Shown: positions 8,711-20,151, counted from the stretch's first letter. The stretch is 64,000 nt of DNA from Metallyticus violacea (GCA_030762175.1 CM060833.1:4492001-4556000), one strand, 5' to 3'. Translations and numbers: made by a program. The notes: generated by a model from the sequence alone, not told the origin.

Positions 8711-10337
8711 CACTGCTCAAAAAACTTAGTGGAACACATGTATAAAAGTCCCAAACAATATTTATACAATTTAATTTTTGACAGTTTGTAGATTACAGAT
8801 TGAAAAATTATGTAAAATTAGAACAGACACTCTAACAAGTTTTTGTTTCACAGGATTAGAAACATGAACAAACTATTAATTGATACAGAAAACAAAGTGA
8901 AAATACAAGATTACGTTATCAGTGATCAGTGTTTCCATGGTTATTTCAACACTCAGTACCTCCGTGAGCTGTGATGACTTCATAACCCCCACGTGGCAAC
9001 TTCGCACCAGCTCCTAATAAAGACATGTGGAATTCTTCAGTGAGTGCATTTGTGAGTTCTCCCAGGTTCTGTGACACAGCAGAACGCTCGCGAACAAGTT
9101 TTATCAGCTTATTCCACAGATGTTGCATCTGATTGAGATCAGGACTGCATGCAGGCCAGTCAATCACACGAATTTGAGATTCTTGCAGGACATCTTTGGT
9201 ATTCCGTGCTTATGAGATTTAGAAGAAAATTAGGGGCCATACCATAAGCAAAAGGTACGACATTGATTGATTTTTATTTATGGACGCTCTTTAACATCTC
9301 AGGTTATCAGCGTCCCATTCAACTCAGGGCGTGAAACGGCCGACAAATTTTGCTCAGAGACCTCTCTTTCAGGCTTCAGGTTCTTTATCGTGTCGTAAAT
9401 GTACGATACGGGACCCACGGCTTTACTTCCCTTCCAAAGGAAGCCATACTTAGGATTTTACTCCCGAAAAAATCCATCGGTCCTGGCCGGGTTCGAACCC
9501 GCGATCTTGGGTACGACATGTTGAAGGATATTGTCATTAATGTTAACATCAACAACAAGCTCTGACCGAAATGCAACAGTAATGCCAGCCCAAGCCATAA
9601 TCGAACCGTCTGCAAATTTGTCATGTTCAATAATGGCGGCTGAGGCAAAAAGTTCACCAGGATGTCTCCATACACGTGTACGACCATCACAACCCGTGAA
9701 ATGAAAACTTGACTCGTCTGTGAAGAGAACAACCTTCCATTGGCCGAGCTGCCAGTTGAGATGATTCTGAGCAAATCTCAGGCGGGCTTCCTTGTGCTGA
9801 CGTGTTAAACGAGAGGCTTGAAAGGGGATTCTAGAACTCAACCCTGCATTTCTCAGTTTGATCAGAAATCACCATTCCAGTTGTTGTTCGTACATCATTT
9901 TGTAGATCTCTGCCGGTATCTATCCTGTCTTCTTTTTACGCCCTTGTACGGGCCGCACCTGTCTCTGTACATCGCCTCCAAACCCTATGGATGACAGAAG
10001 GGCTGACATGAAGAATCCTGCAAACAAAGCGAATGAAATGGCCAACTTCAATCTACACAACTGCTTGTGCGACTGATATTTCATTGCTCAGAGAACACAA
10101 AATAACAATTTCTACCACAGATTGCTGTTTCCAAAAATAAGTCAAAGATGACTTCACTTTGGTTTCAAAAGTCCTTGAAACGTAACTAATTTATTCAGAA
10201 AAAGACTAACAAATCCTAGAATATTTTTATTCTAGTTTTAAACATTACCTTAGAACATGTCACAACTCATGTATCAATATTTATTTTGGGGCTTTGATTT
10301 AAACATGTGTTCCTCTAATTTTTTGAGAAGTGTGGGG
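8711..10337 (-). mobile_element. Tc1-like transposon, interrupted and inactive
   Basis: The terminal inverted repeats are CACTGCTCAAAAAACTTAGT at the left (preceded by TA) and, in reverse complement, CACACTTCTCAAAAAATTAG at the right, both continuing into GGAACACATGT. The transposase lies on the minus strand. An N-terminal piece (9510-9841) reads QLGQWKVVLFTDESSFHF, placing the first catalytic Asp, then VWRHPGE and SIMAWAGI. A C-terminal piece (8946-9200) reads DWPACSPDLNQMQHLWN and runs to a stop. The normally catalytic Glu of SPDLNPIEHLW is Gln here. The block between, including the second Asp, is lost around a SINE-A insertion. Confidence 0.9.
9264..9509 (-). mobile_element. SINE-A inserted in Tc1, 5'-truncated, 10-bp TSD
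   Basis: A minus-strand SINE-A lacking the first half of its tRNA head is flanked by the direct repeat GGTACGACAT (9254-9263 and 9510-9519). The duplication shows insertion by target-primed reverse transcription into the Tc1 transposase region. The B box GGTTCGAACCC is intact, but the A box is missing. Confidence 0.95.
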
Positions 10338-11390
10338 TATTCACATGTATAGGGTGGACATTTAGAACTTTAAACTTAAATTTTAGGGGTCTAAAGGGAG
10401 CGCGTGATGAAGGGAATTGAGAAAATTATAAAACTGCGTCGTTTCGACCATGATTATAATAATTCTTATGTTTATTTTCCTGTTTCCTAATTTTTCGTTT
10501 CTTTCATGTATTCAAAATCTTCATTTCTACGCTACCTAGCGGAGTATCAAATTCCTAACGTATTAATATTTACAAAACGGACAATAAGTTTACTGAAATA
10601 AAATCCCATGCCATTTGGAAATTCGCTTTTTAATCTAACTCGTATTTCTCCATTACCACTTCACTCAACTCTATTATAGATAGCTAAATCTCCGAAAATA
10701 GCAACAAAAGCATTTGGTTGAATGAAAAACCGAAATAAATGAAACGCGAGCATTAAGTGCACGGAAAAAGCGGTCGCAGTTAAATGGGTTCTAAAACAGC
10801 GATTCTGGTAAGTAGATATTTATTGGTGTTGAATTTTTTTTACCCCCACCCTTTCCAAAGCCTTTAAAGTTGATTTCTACGATCTCACAAAAAAGCTTTT
10901 ATCAGCGTACGAATTTCCAAAGCCCTCTGTGGCTTCATAAATAATAGGGGAAGCGGTTGCCATAGTTACGCTGGAAAGTCGCTTGTATTTCAAGCTGTGC
11001 GCATACGTTATAAGTACTCTATGGCAAATGACGGGACTCAGTTCAATTGACGAGGCTTTTAGTGCCAAATGGAGAGGGCAGTGACTAACTCGAAAACAAA
11101 AACTGCCGGCTGTGGGTTGTAAACACAAGCAAAGAAAAATTCTTGGCCTGTTTCGGAGATGAAAAAAGCGTTTACATTCCGAGGGGAGCAAATTAAATCT
11201 CTACTGCAATTAATTTATGCTTTGTAAACCATTGAAACGCCGTTTTACAAGATTCGAACCAAAATATTTTTTAATTATTTCGATAATTCAAGTGTATCGT
11301 TTGTTAAGATTCGTTTGAATGTGTTTACGTTATTATTTGTTGTCTGCACCATAAAAGAAATTACAAATCCATCATTACAAATCAAATTAC
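10338..11390. other. Unassigned stretch
   Basis: No element is recognised. The minus strand has a 104-codon open frame at 10877-11191 with no family motif. The stretch is otherwise AT-rich intergenic DNA. Confidence 0.55.
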
Positions 11391-11392
11391 CA

Positions 11393-11394
11393 TC

Positions 11395-11466
<72 letters not shown>
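11393..11466. repeat. (ATT)n microsatellite
   Basis: An uninterrupted trinucleotide run of about 23 ATT units. It creates a spurious poly-Ile ORF. Confidence 0.98.
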
Positions 11467-11594
11467 GGTTAATTCTAGCGCTGTGCATGTTTTATTCCTT
11501 AATTTTAATAATGCACTTCATCAGATTATTTACACAGATGGCAGCATTAGTTTGAGGGCAATTAGTGACATTCGATACGAGACTATGTATGTTT

Positions 11595-11900
11595 ACAATA
11601 GCGAGACAGCAGTTGCAAGAAGGTGGCGTCTCTGCGAAAGTGCACAACCCTCGAGCGGCGCTCCATTGTGCGATTTTTGTGGGCTAAAGGTATGGAATCA
11701 AAGAATATTCACAAAGAGATACTATCTACGATGACAAATGTCTGTCACGTCAAGCTGTTTAAAATTGGATACAGAAGTTGTATAAAAGGCAGACAAACAT
11801 GCGTCGGCCGGCCAACGGAGATTGCCAAGAGGCAAATTTTCAACGAGTAACTACAGTTCACACGGCATGGCCTACTAAAGACAAAGTAAAGTAGTTTTGA
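11595..11900 (+). pseudogene. Mariner transposase N-terminus remnant
   Basis: The plus strand reads MASLRKCTTLERRSIVRFLW followed by AKGMESKNIHKEIL. After a frameshift come CLSRQAV and NWIQK, and degenerate text resembling GRP. This is the first helix-turn-helix of a mariner transposase of the type starting with a V-I-R-F-L-x-A-K-G motif. Nothing beyond the DNA-binding region is recognisable. Confidence 0.75.
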
Positions 11901-12235
11901 ATAGTCCTGGAGAATGATCAAAAGATGCGCAGTGGTCTATGATCTATTTCATTTTCCGTTTATGAGTTTATGGGGGAATCAGGTTAGTATTCCTTATTAC
12001 CGCAACACATTGTAGGGACGGTTTATAGCACAGCTGTACCGCTCTCATCTTTCAATTGTTTCTTACATTTATGCAGCTGAGAAGTTACCCCCCTAAAAAT
12101 TTCCTATAATTGTCTAGTGCATGTCGATGCAAGGTCGTTCGCCAGGACTATTCAAAGCTACAGTACTTCCCTCATCCTCTCTATTTCCTGGTATTCGTAT
12201 GCCCGAGGTAACCGTGCGTTCCGTTCACTAATAAA
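11901..12235. other. Unassigned stretch
   Basis: Sequence between the mariner remnant and the LINE. The last part may belong to the LINE 5' side, but no motif is clear. Confidence 0.4.
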
Positions 12236-12838
12236 GGTTCTGCTGTTTAAAGACCTTAAGTGGGTGAATTGAGGACAAAGTTTTTGACTGCTTAGTAAAA
12301 AGATTCTCAACAGATGCTTTTGGAGGTGAACATGTCAATTAATTTTTATAACGTTTTGTAAAATACGATCGCGATAAAGTTTCAACAAGTGAAAAAACAC
12401 GGAGAGGTGTGAGGCAAGGTTGCATCCTATCACTCTGCTGATAGATAGATGACATACCGGAGAAAATGTGTTGCAGAATATTGGAGGCATATCCATACCA
12501 GTTCTCCTTCATGCGGATGAGCTAATATTTATATCCACAACCACTGACGGTCTGCAAAGGGAACTAGAGTGCTTAGAGGCGTATTGTCAGGAATGGGGAA
12601 TGGCAGTTAATGAGAAGACCAAAACAATGACATTCAAGAACGGTGCGGTGTACAGCAGGAAAGAGAGATGGGTGCATGCAGGTCAGGCACTGGAAAATGT
12701 TAAGAAATTCACAACTTGGGAGTCACTTTACCTATGAACGGGACTGGGCAAAACAAAAAACGCTAGTGGTCAATTTAAAATATACAGGCATTAAAGATGT
12801 TAATAAAAAATACCGGAAACTCCACTGAGAACGGTTGT
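12236..12838 (+). pseudogene. LINE reverse transcriptase, 5' part
   Basis: This non-LTR retrotransposon RT fragment reads RRGVRQGCILS (12400-12435), the conserved RT block before the active site, then a stop. After it comes GISIPVLLHADELIFIS (about 12483-12534). The active-site Y/F-A-D-D is H-A-D-E here, so the second catalytic Asp is Glu. LEAYCQEWGMAVNEKT and WESLYL/LGSHFTYE follow as the usual thumb-side motifs, with a frameshift. A SINE-B splits it from the downstream half. It is inactive. Confidence 0.85.
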
Positions 12839-13089
12839 ATCGCTAAGGGTGGCCGAGGTCGTTAAGGCGCGAACTCATGAGCGGGAGGTCTGGGGTTCGA
12901 ATCCCGCCAGGACCGTCCTATTTGACTGAGGTTTTTCTCATTCCTCATAAATGGCAAATGCCGGAGAAGTACCTTACACTTAAGCCTGGTACGTTTCCTT
13001 CCTTTAAAAAAATCCTTTCCCATTTTATGTATCACCAGTGGTGCCTTAGTAGTAAAAACGGGCGTTAAATACTATTACAAAGAGGGGGG
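12839..13089 (+). mobile_element. SINE-B inserted in LINE, 7-bp TSD
   Basis: The head GGGTGGCCGAGGTCGTTAAG is followed by CATGAGCGGGAGGTCTGG, the B box GGGTTCGAATCCC, the full body, and the end block GTAAAAACGGGCGTTAAATA. The direct repeat CGGTTGT flanks it (12832-12838 and 13090-13096). This is the cleanest SINE-B head in the window. Confidence 0.92.
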
Positions 13090-13655
13090 CGGTTGTGAGG
13101 TCAACTATGGCGTACGGGGACGAAATTTTGGGATGTGAAAACACCGAGGAACTTAATCAGGTACAAACACGGTTTCTAAAACGGTTACTACAAGTAGAGA
13201 GGGGTACAACAAATTGTGGGGTTCATAAAATGTTTGGTATTTCTAATGAAAGTGTGAATTTATAGATAAGAATAATTAAATACTGGTTAAGGATAATACG
13301 GGGGAATCAAGCTCTTCTTCGAACAGTCTGTTTAAGGGAGCAAATAAGGAAGTGTGGGATACGGGGTGGGCATCAAATAAGAAAAGATTTACACAAAATT
13401 AGATTGGGGTATATTTGGTTAAGGGGAGAGGACATTACACGAAGTAGTTGATAAATAATGGAATTTCTTATGTGCTTTTTAAAATGCGTATATAATACAG
13501 AAAAATCCACAGTGATACAAAATAGACAAAATAAAAACTGTCCCCACCGACCCCAAATGTACGAAAACACGTTCATTTCTATCAGACTCTTAAATGTGTC
13601 CACCCAGATAGAGAAGGCATTTTGCCTAACTTTCGGGCTCTGGTTATAATTACAT
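13090..13655 (+). pseudogene. LINE reverse transcriptase, C-terminal part and 3' region
   Basis: Continuation of the LINE after the SINE. It reads VRSTMAYGDEILGC, then VQTRFLKRLLQVERGTTNC, then RIIKYWLRIIRGNQ. This matches the region after the RT palm of insect LINEs (a Y-G-x-E-I-x-G block, then Q-x-x-F-L-K-R-L-L). From about 13455 the sequence becomes non-coding and is repeated at 54428-54680, so it is part of the same element. Confidence 0.8.
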
Positions 13656-14104
13656 TCTATCAAAATTAAATTCATAATCCTCCATCACGATGGTGATTAT
13701 ATTTAACACTAAGAAATCGATAGAACCTTTTGGGCACCTGATAATAAAAAATGATTACGTTTTTAAATCACTTTAAACCGTGTGTGTATACCTACATTTA
13801 ATACTAGGTTGTCTTACAGAGAAATAACATTTTCAGTGCCTGGCGGTGTTTCCCCAACAGTCTATATATCAACAAGACGCAACAGAAGAAAGGCCATAGA
13901 AAAAGCAACATCAGAATCAAAGATCGGAAACGCATTCATTATTCTTCTAGATATATGTCCTGTCGTACAGAATGGAAACCCAACCACACGATGGTCTTAA
14001 GGTAGTGTTCCGACTTGAAACAAATGACGGTACCTACTAAAGAAACACGAGTTATATAATATCGATATAAATTTGATTTAAAAGCGGACAATCAATGAAC
14101 TCAT
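13656..14104. other. Unassigned stretch
   Basis: A 72-codon plus-strand frame at 13782-14000 shows no recognisable motif. No repeat partner was found within the window. Confidence 0.5.
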
Positions 14105-14885
14105 GGCCAACTATATATATTTTAGAGGGCTATAACCGCGTACATATGTTCTGTTTACTAAGAACCCAAAATGGAGATGTAAAACGTATACGTTCTAAGA
14201 ACCTCAATTTTTTATTTTCCTCAACGAACTCTCCATATTACCATCAATTAAACGATTCATCGAACTCCATAACCAACAAAATTGCACCATTAGGTATGCT
14301 GGTCGTAATGCGAAAATATAAACCCGCTCTAGCGGCCGAAAGTTTTATTTTTCGTCAATGAAACCCTACACATGGCTTTGAAATAAAACAAGAAAAATGA
14401 TTTCTGAAGATCGGCGAAATCAGACTATTAGGAGTGGGGGTTTACCTGAAAACGAACATTTAAAAATTGCTCTAGCGACACCGGTATTTTTTTATTGCAA
14501 TCAATCTCTATACATACCACTGAAATAAAACAAGAAAAGTAGTTTCTGAAAATCAGGGATATCGGCCCATTAGAATTGGTGGGTTTACCTGAAACCCAAA
14601 ATTTAAAAATTCCTAGCAATATCAATATTTGCTTTTTCGTAATGAAACTCGGCATATACCATTTAAGTAAAAAAAAAAAATTTTTTTTGTTTCTTTTTGC
14701 AACCAAACTCCGTGTATACCATTTATATAACATAAGAAATACAGTTCCTCAAAATCGGTTCATTAGGAGTGGGGATTTACCTGAAACCCAAAATTTGAAA
14801 ATCGCTATAACGGCATTTACATTTGTTTGTGGACTACAAACTCGGCATTTTTTCTCTATTGTTTTAAAATAAAACGAGAAATTAA
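14105..14885 (+). repeat. R1 tandem units (about four)
   Basis: Degenerate ~150-bp units are marked by repeated TTAGGAGTGGGGGTTTACCT (14429, ~14570, ~14766), followed by AAAATTTAAAAATTGCT, ACTCGGCATATACCATT and AAAATCGG blocks. The array begins next to a TATATATATTT tract at ~14110. Inverted arrays of the same unit lie at 32.3-32.67, 41.7-42.18 and 53.3-53.75 kb. Confidence 0.8.
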
Positions 14886-15430
14886 CTCAGCATATAAACT
14901 GTATTTATGACGATGCAATTGTTTTATATCTAACAAAAGTATCGTCGTGAAGATATCAAATGTGAAATATTAATCTAATATGTGTTTGATAATTATATTT
15001 GTATGTAAGAGCGCTCTGTAATAACCTTCAGAAAACGTTTACGTTACATGTTAATAATATTTAAATTAAATTTCAAAGCCACTGAAAATCGATGTAACTT
15101 TCGATTGTTTTTATTTACTTAGTACATTGCAATTGTTTTTAAATAGTGACATGTTTTTGTTTTATTGAAACATATGAACATCATCTTAAATACACAATGT
15201 AACTCGAAGCTTTCTGTTATTTCTCTGTGTTTTAGTGAATGTAAAGATGATATCAAGGACTCAGTTCATAAACATGGCTACATTTGAAAATGTTTAAAAA
15301 AACCCATACAGTGTAGCTTTGTGTATAGTGGTCATATATTTCATTTAATTAATAGTATACCATTAATTTTGGGGTTTAATTTCAATAATAATAATCCTAA
15401 TAATAAAACGTGGACAAGGAAAATGTGCTT
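14886..15430 (+). repeat. R1 downstream module 1
   Basis: This ~490-540-bp non-coding block has an inverted, well-conserved copy at 31755-32335. Shared strings include TTTGATAATTATATTTGTAT-type, CCACTGAAAATCGATGTAAC, GAAACATATGAACATCATCT and CTCAGTTCATAAACATGG. In both copies it sits on the same side of the R1 tandem units, so units plus module form one composite element. Confidence 0.85.
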
Positions 15431-15479
15431 CCTAACCGCATATTTTAATAAGAAATGATTAATACAACAACAGCTTCTC

Positions 15480-15736
15480 ATTAACTTCAAATTTGCACGA
15501 TGGATACTTCTCCTTTAATTATTGCTATTTAGAACATGTAAGTATGTTATTATGTGATGCACTGTCTTAATTAAAAATACAAGAGCAACCCATGTTTATT
15601 AACACTTTCTATTATGCAAGTTCCTGGTGCGAATTCACTAAATCAATATTAACGAAATAAAAAACAAAAGAACTAACACGCTACTGTTGATTTACTTCCA
15701 ACTATAAGCAACTGTAATAAACCAGACAACTGGAAC
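15480..15736 (+). repeat. R1 module 2 (pair with 40613)
   Basis: This ~255-bp block is repeated in the same orientation at 40613-40868. Shared strings include ATACAAGAGCAACCCAT, CAAGTTCCTGGTG and TTTACTTCCAACTATAA. It may be a separate repeat or the far end of R1. Confidence 0.75.
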
Positions 15737-15846
15737 TAACCAAATTAAAAAAGCTATGCAACTAAAACCATGGAGTACATTTTCCACCATTTTGTTCTAC
15801 ATGTCGGTCTTACGCATATTAAACACGGCATTCTGTAAATAACATT

Positions 15847-15879
<33 letters not shown>

Positions 15880-17333
15880 AAAGAAAGAAAGAAAGAGAAA
15901 AGAAAAGAAACAATTAAAATATTAGAAAATACCAAAATTAAAAACCGACATTTCTTGTGAAACACCTTACAATAGGAACATATTTTTGCTCACGGCGGTT
16001 ACAATAAAAGGGTTAGGCCTTGTTATTATTATGGGTCATTTCTAATTAGCGTATAAGGAAACTTACTCATAATTAAAACGTGTCTAAATTTCTTGACAGT
16101 TGTAAAAGCCAGAAGCTATAGAAAAAGAAAACACATAACAAATGATATTCATGAAGGCCCGGAAACAACGAAGAGAAATGGCATAGAAAACGCAAACAAT
16201 TGCTGAAAAACACATAGGAACAGGTTTTATGAATTGCACTATAGAGAGAAATGCCTTCACCATGCTCCAGTTGAATGCGCGCGCGTGTGTCGAATGTCAC
16301 TTGTTAAGCTAAAGAAACAAAAAGCAAGCCAAGGCTGTCCGCAAAAAAACCGCGACTGTATAACTAAATATGGCAGAAACTAAAGGCGTCAGCGCACCTG
16401 AGCAAAAAGAACAAAAAACACGAAGATAAAGAGGATAGAGGGAGAAGAGCAAGTAAGGAGAGAAGAAGGAGGAAAAAAAAAAAAAAAACACGTTTGAAAG
16501 AGAAATTTAGTGAGAGGGCACGCAGGCAATGACGCCTTGTGTGCATCTTGGGAACTACACTGGCCTAGTTCACATGGAAACTGCCAACGCACTTTTATTT
16601 TTCATTTAACTCCGCGTTCTCATTATCCAGTTGGGAAACAAGAAACATGCGTTCTTTCCAGACAATATTCCTCTATTTGTATACATAACCACTCGTTATG
16701 AACTCATATTTCATCAAAAATGCGAGAAACGTCAGTAAAACAAGTAATTGGAAACAATCTTGAAGCATTCTGTCATGCGGCCCTCTCCAGTAGTAATAAT
16801 AGACACATTTAGTGCTGTGGTTAAGGCACCTAGTCAGGTGTGACTGGCTATATGACCCGGATCGCAGCATCTTCTGGACCACTTCTCCCGTATCAACATC
16901 CGTTTTCTACCAGCCTACATTTCGACCAGATTCACTGTGTACAACTTAGGAAGTAGGGTGCCATTCGCTTAAGGTGAATGCTTAGCGCCACTTTCCTTTG
17001 CGCGTCACACTTAACACTGGCCTTGAACCACACAAACTCCACGAAGGTTGTTCGTTTACTGTTGAACGACGTTGTACGTTGTTATAAACATTACGAAGTT
17101 TTGTCTGTGTTTGACGACAATTTTCATACTTACGTCCAAAATAAAGAAAAACGATACTCCGTTTAAAACAAACAAACAAACAAACAAAAACACCTTCTGT
17201 AAGACGAAACACCTGCAGAAACTAAGACATCATCATAGCGAATTTGTTGCACCGTCGCTTACAATAATTTGGTGACTTTAGATATGGCCGAAAGTGCACA
17301 AGCAATGCGAACTATTCTATACCTTCATTGTTA
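15737..17333. other. Unassigned stretch with A-run and purine-rich tract
   Basis: An A run of about 30 lies at 15849-15878, followed by AAAG repeats. An A/G-rich tract spans about 16390-16510. A weak tRNA-like promoter resemblance (TGTGGTTAAGGCACCTAGT at 16817) might be a diverged SINE. The short open frames are products of biased composition. Confidence 0.5.
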
Positions 17334-18453
17334 GACAATAATGTCTACAAAACAGTAGCTAGCGCAACTGGCAGAATAGACTTTCAGCTATCAAAATTTA
17401 AACTTGCATAGTCACTGTCATACAGTCTGTTGAGTTCAACCCTGGGTCTGAATATTTCTAAAGAAAACTTTACATTCTGCATTTTCACACGCTATAAGCA
17501 GGTAAAAGAGCGAGGACTTGGCAGATGTTCATGGTGATCAAAAGTGTTCATTTGATAACTTTGCAAGATGGATTCGATCATTTGAAGAATGAGAATGAAA
17601 GACAACATTCGCTCTGGCTGGCCTTGGGAAGCTGTGAACAAGAGAACAATCCACAGTGTGAAGAATTTGATGGAAGAAAATCAAGTAAGTATGGAAGTAA
17701 GTATCACTGTTGGCAGCATTGTCAGTATATTCCATAAACATTTAAAGCTACGAAAAATCTGTGCAAAATGGGTTTCACATTCCCTAGCCAATGAAGAGAA
17801 GAAGAGGAGAAAGGAATGTGCAAGGAAACTGCTGAGCATGTTTCCATCAAATGATCTAAACGTTTGACAGATATATGCACTGTGAAAGTTGGTTTTATTT
17901 CTATACCACTTCAAATAAAGCTCAGAACTACGTGTGGGTAAATGAGAATGACACAAGACCGGTTGTTCTTCCACAAGATTTTCGTTCTCGGAAGCGAATG
18001 TTCACTGTTTTCTTCAACTATGAAGATCATTAGAGGTTGACTGTATGTCAGAAGGAATGACAATGAATACAGAACACTATGACAATTATATTTTGGATCC
18101 TTTATTTGAATAGCAGAGGCAGGAATTTCAAGGCTGTTGCTTTAGCGCTATAAAGCCTAGTTGCTTGACCATCCACCCTACAGCCCTGATTTTGTACCTT
18201 GCGACTTCTGGTTATTTTCTGGAGCGAAATCATTGCTGAAAAACGTTTTGAACGAGTGCAGAATCGTGCGCAAGCTATAAATTCATCTCTGTTGACAACA
18301 TCTCAGTTCGAGTACCGTAGTGCTTTTGACAAGTGGTTGCATCGTCTACAACTGTGTGTGTGGAGAGAGATGGAGAGTACTTTGAAGGATTGTGAGAATA
18401 AATTTAGCTTGGAGTTTAAGGCGACATTTACAAAACTTTTTGAATGCCCATCG

Positions 18454-18456
<3 letters not shown>
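17334..18456 (+). mobile_element. Mariner-B copy 1
   Basis: This element aligns with the inverse of 42185-43390 from its 5' untranslated part (GACAATAATGTCTACA; TTAAAGAAAACTTTACATT-like) to its end (AAAACTTTTTGAATGCC). The transposase fragments read GWPWEAVNKRTIHSVKNLME, CAKWVSHSLANEEKKRRKEC and LTIHPTALILY. In another frame comes SPDFVPCDFWLF, retaining the third catalytic Asp. The HDNA block with the second Asp is deleted. An (ATT)n run follows directly at the 3' end. Confidence 0.88.
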
Positions 18457-18495
<39 letters not shown>

Positions 18496-18504
18496 AAAAA
18501 AAAG
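18457..18504. repeat. (ATT)n plus A run at mariner-B 3' end
   Basis: About 13 ATT units followed by ten A residues, lying exactly between the end of mariner-B and the next mariner remnant. Confidence 0.95.
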
Positions 18505-18935
18505 CCACGGCATGGCGTTGAATGATCGGAGATTAAAGGTGCGGAAGATTGCTGAAGCTGTGAGCATTTCTGGAGATCGGTGTGTAATATTTTCCACTGT
18601 GAAAAAGTTACAGGTGAATTGACTGCCGAATTTGTTAGGGATTGGCCTCCAAAGAGAATGAGTTGTTACTTCCGCGCAGAGTTTGGAGCTGTTTAAACAG
18701 AATCCAAGTGAATTTAGGAAACATTGTGTGACACACACTATACTCGGGAACAAAGGGAGAAAAGCTCCGAAGGTAAAAACAACCCTCTCGGCAGGGCAGG
18801 TGATGACATTTGGTATTCCCATAACGTAATTTTGATTAACTTTTTGGAAAAGGGCAAAACCAAACCGTCTGAATATTACTCTAAGCTACTGGAGTATATA
18901 CAGCACATGATAAACGAGCGCGAAGCGAGTGCGTG
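18505..18935 (+). pseudogene. Mariner-M transposase remnant
   Basis: Plus-strand pieces read LNDRRLKVRKIAEAVSIS, VVTSAQSLELFKQNPSEF, KAPKVKTTLSAGQVM and LINFLEKGKTKPSEYYSKLL. These follow the order of a mariner transposase: the second helix-turn-helix, the linker, the K-x-x-S-A-G-K-V-M strand, then the D-Y-L-E-K-G-K-T segment. The catalytic-Asp blocks are deleted or destroyed. Confidence 0.75.
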
Positions 18936-18955
18936 CTCAAAATTATTGGGCCCTG

Positions 18956-19215
18956 CCGCATCCGTTGCGACCACTAATCTGGAGGAACTGAGTTCGATTC
19001 CCAGTCAGGTTAAGCTGTCAGGATAAGTTTTTTTCCGGAGTTTTTCTTTATCCTGAGAAGTTTAATGCCAGATCGGATTAAAGCTTCAAGCACTTCGAGC
19101 TCATTGCCCATTTCAATCATCCCAAAGGATGCTCCCTGATTTACAATCATCTTCACTGGATGGTTTCCTTCAGAAAGAGAGTGAAACCGTTTGTTTCGTG
19201 CTTGAAAAAATAAAT
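18956..19215 (+). mobile_element. SINE-C copy
   Basis: A head-like stretch is followed by the B box GAGTTCGATTCCCAGTCAGG, then TTAAGCTGTCAGGATAAG and CCTGAGAAGTTTAATGCCAG. This is the same body as the copies at 6026 and 23640. The 3' boundary is uncertain. Confidence 0.6.
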
Positions 19216-19221
19216 GACAAT

Positions 19222-19276
19222 TCAGCAAAATTTATCGGCCGTTTATGCCTTCAATTGAACGAGATGTTAATGACCA
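19222..19276 (+). mobile_element. SINE-A body fragment
   Basis: The string GCAAAATTTATCGGCCGTTT followed by TTCAATTGAACGAGATGTTAATGACC-like text matches about 55 bp of the SINE-A body. Neither head nor tail is present. Confidence 0.55.
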
Positions 19277-20151
19277 GCTTCTCCGCCTCAGAGGTCCACT
19301 GCAATACCCCCACGCCCGAGAGGGGGATGCCCGCAAGCTTGTGATAATAACGCGCTGGCATTGGATTAAAAAAATAAAAATAATCGGCTTAAGGAAACTT
19401 ATTCTCCGGATTTGGCTGGTTTGGACTATTTCCTGCTCCCTAACATGGACAGAAAAGTTCAGCAACAACGCTAAAACAAATGGGTATTTTGCAGAACTGA
19501 AGAAATGGCACTTTATGTATAGGATACGTAAATTAGAAAATCGCTGGAATTAGGACTTTATGTTCAGTTATAAAATGATATACCCCCCTCCCAAAAGCTA
19601 TGGTTCCTTAATTTTTGGAGGAAGTTATCAAACAGTCCTCGTATAAATATAGGCTCGTATCATAAACTGGAGATTTTAACGCTGGTATAGAAAAGTGTGC
19701 TATTCCAAAATTATAATAGTTGTTACATAAGCTGTAAATATTGTAAACAAGAAGTAAAACGGTACTAATACATAAAGTAAATACTGTCTGGCGAGTTTAC
19801 TTAGATTATTTGTAGACACCTTTTTAACAGTGAACTTCATACACCTCTCTCTGTGTCAGTAGATGCAGTAGAGGCAATTGGCGTTCAGATAGATCAGTTA
19901 CGAGAGAAGCTTGCATAACGCGAAATAACCCAAGAGCGGCGGTAAAAGAACACCTACGAAAACGCCTCAGATGCTCAGATGAAGGCTCCTCTAGCTGCAC
20001 AGGAAATTCATCCGGAAACTTACACAAAGGGTCCAAGAGGTCGTTTCAGAAGAATTAGCAACTCGTTCAAGAAGTTAGCGATCATTCTGGGGGAGGGTGA
20101 TGGCATCATTCGTCGGTTCATTCAACAGGACTTGAGATACGCGTCTATTCC
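19277..20151. other. Unassigned stretch
   Basis: No element is recognised. A 70-codon minus-strand frame at 19824-20036 and overlapping short frames have no family motif. Confidence 0.5.

Noticed and set aside
9385..9774. 129-codon minus-strand gene
   Set aside because: It is partly antisense SINE-A and partly a shifted frame of the Tc1 transposase.
11315..11734. 139-codon protein gene
   Set aside because: The open frame depends on an (ATT)n run giving poly-Ile. The part after it overlaps a mariner remnant in another frame.
16800..16990. Fourth tRNA-derived SINE family
   Set aside because: Only an A-box-like TGTGGTTAAGG is convincing. The B box is weak and there is no second copy in the window.
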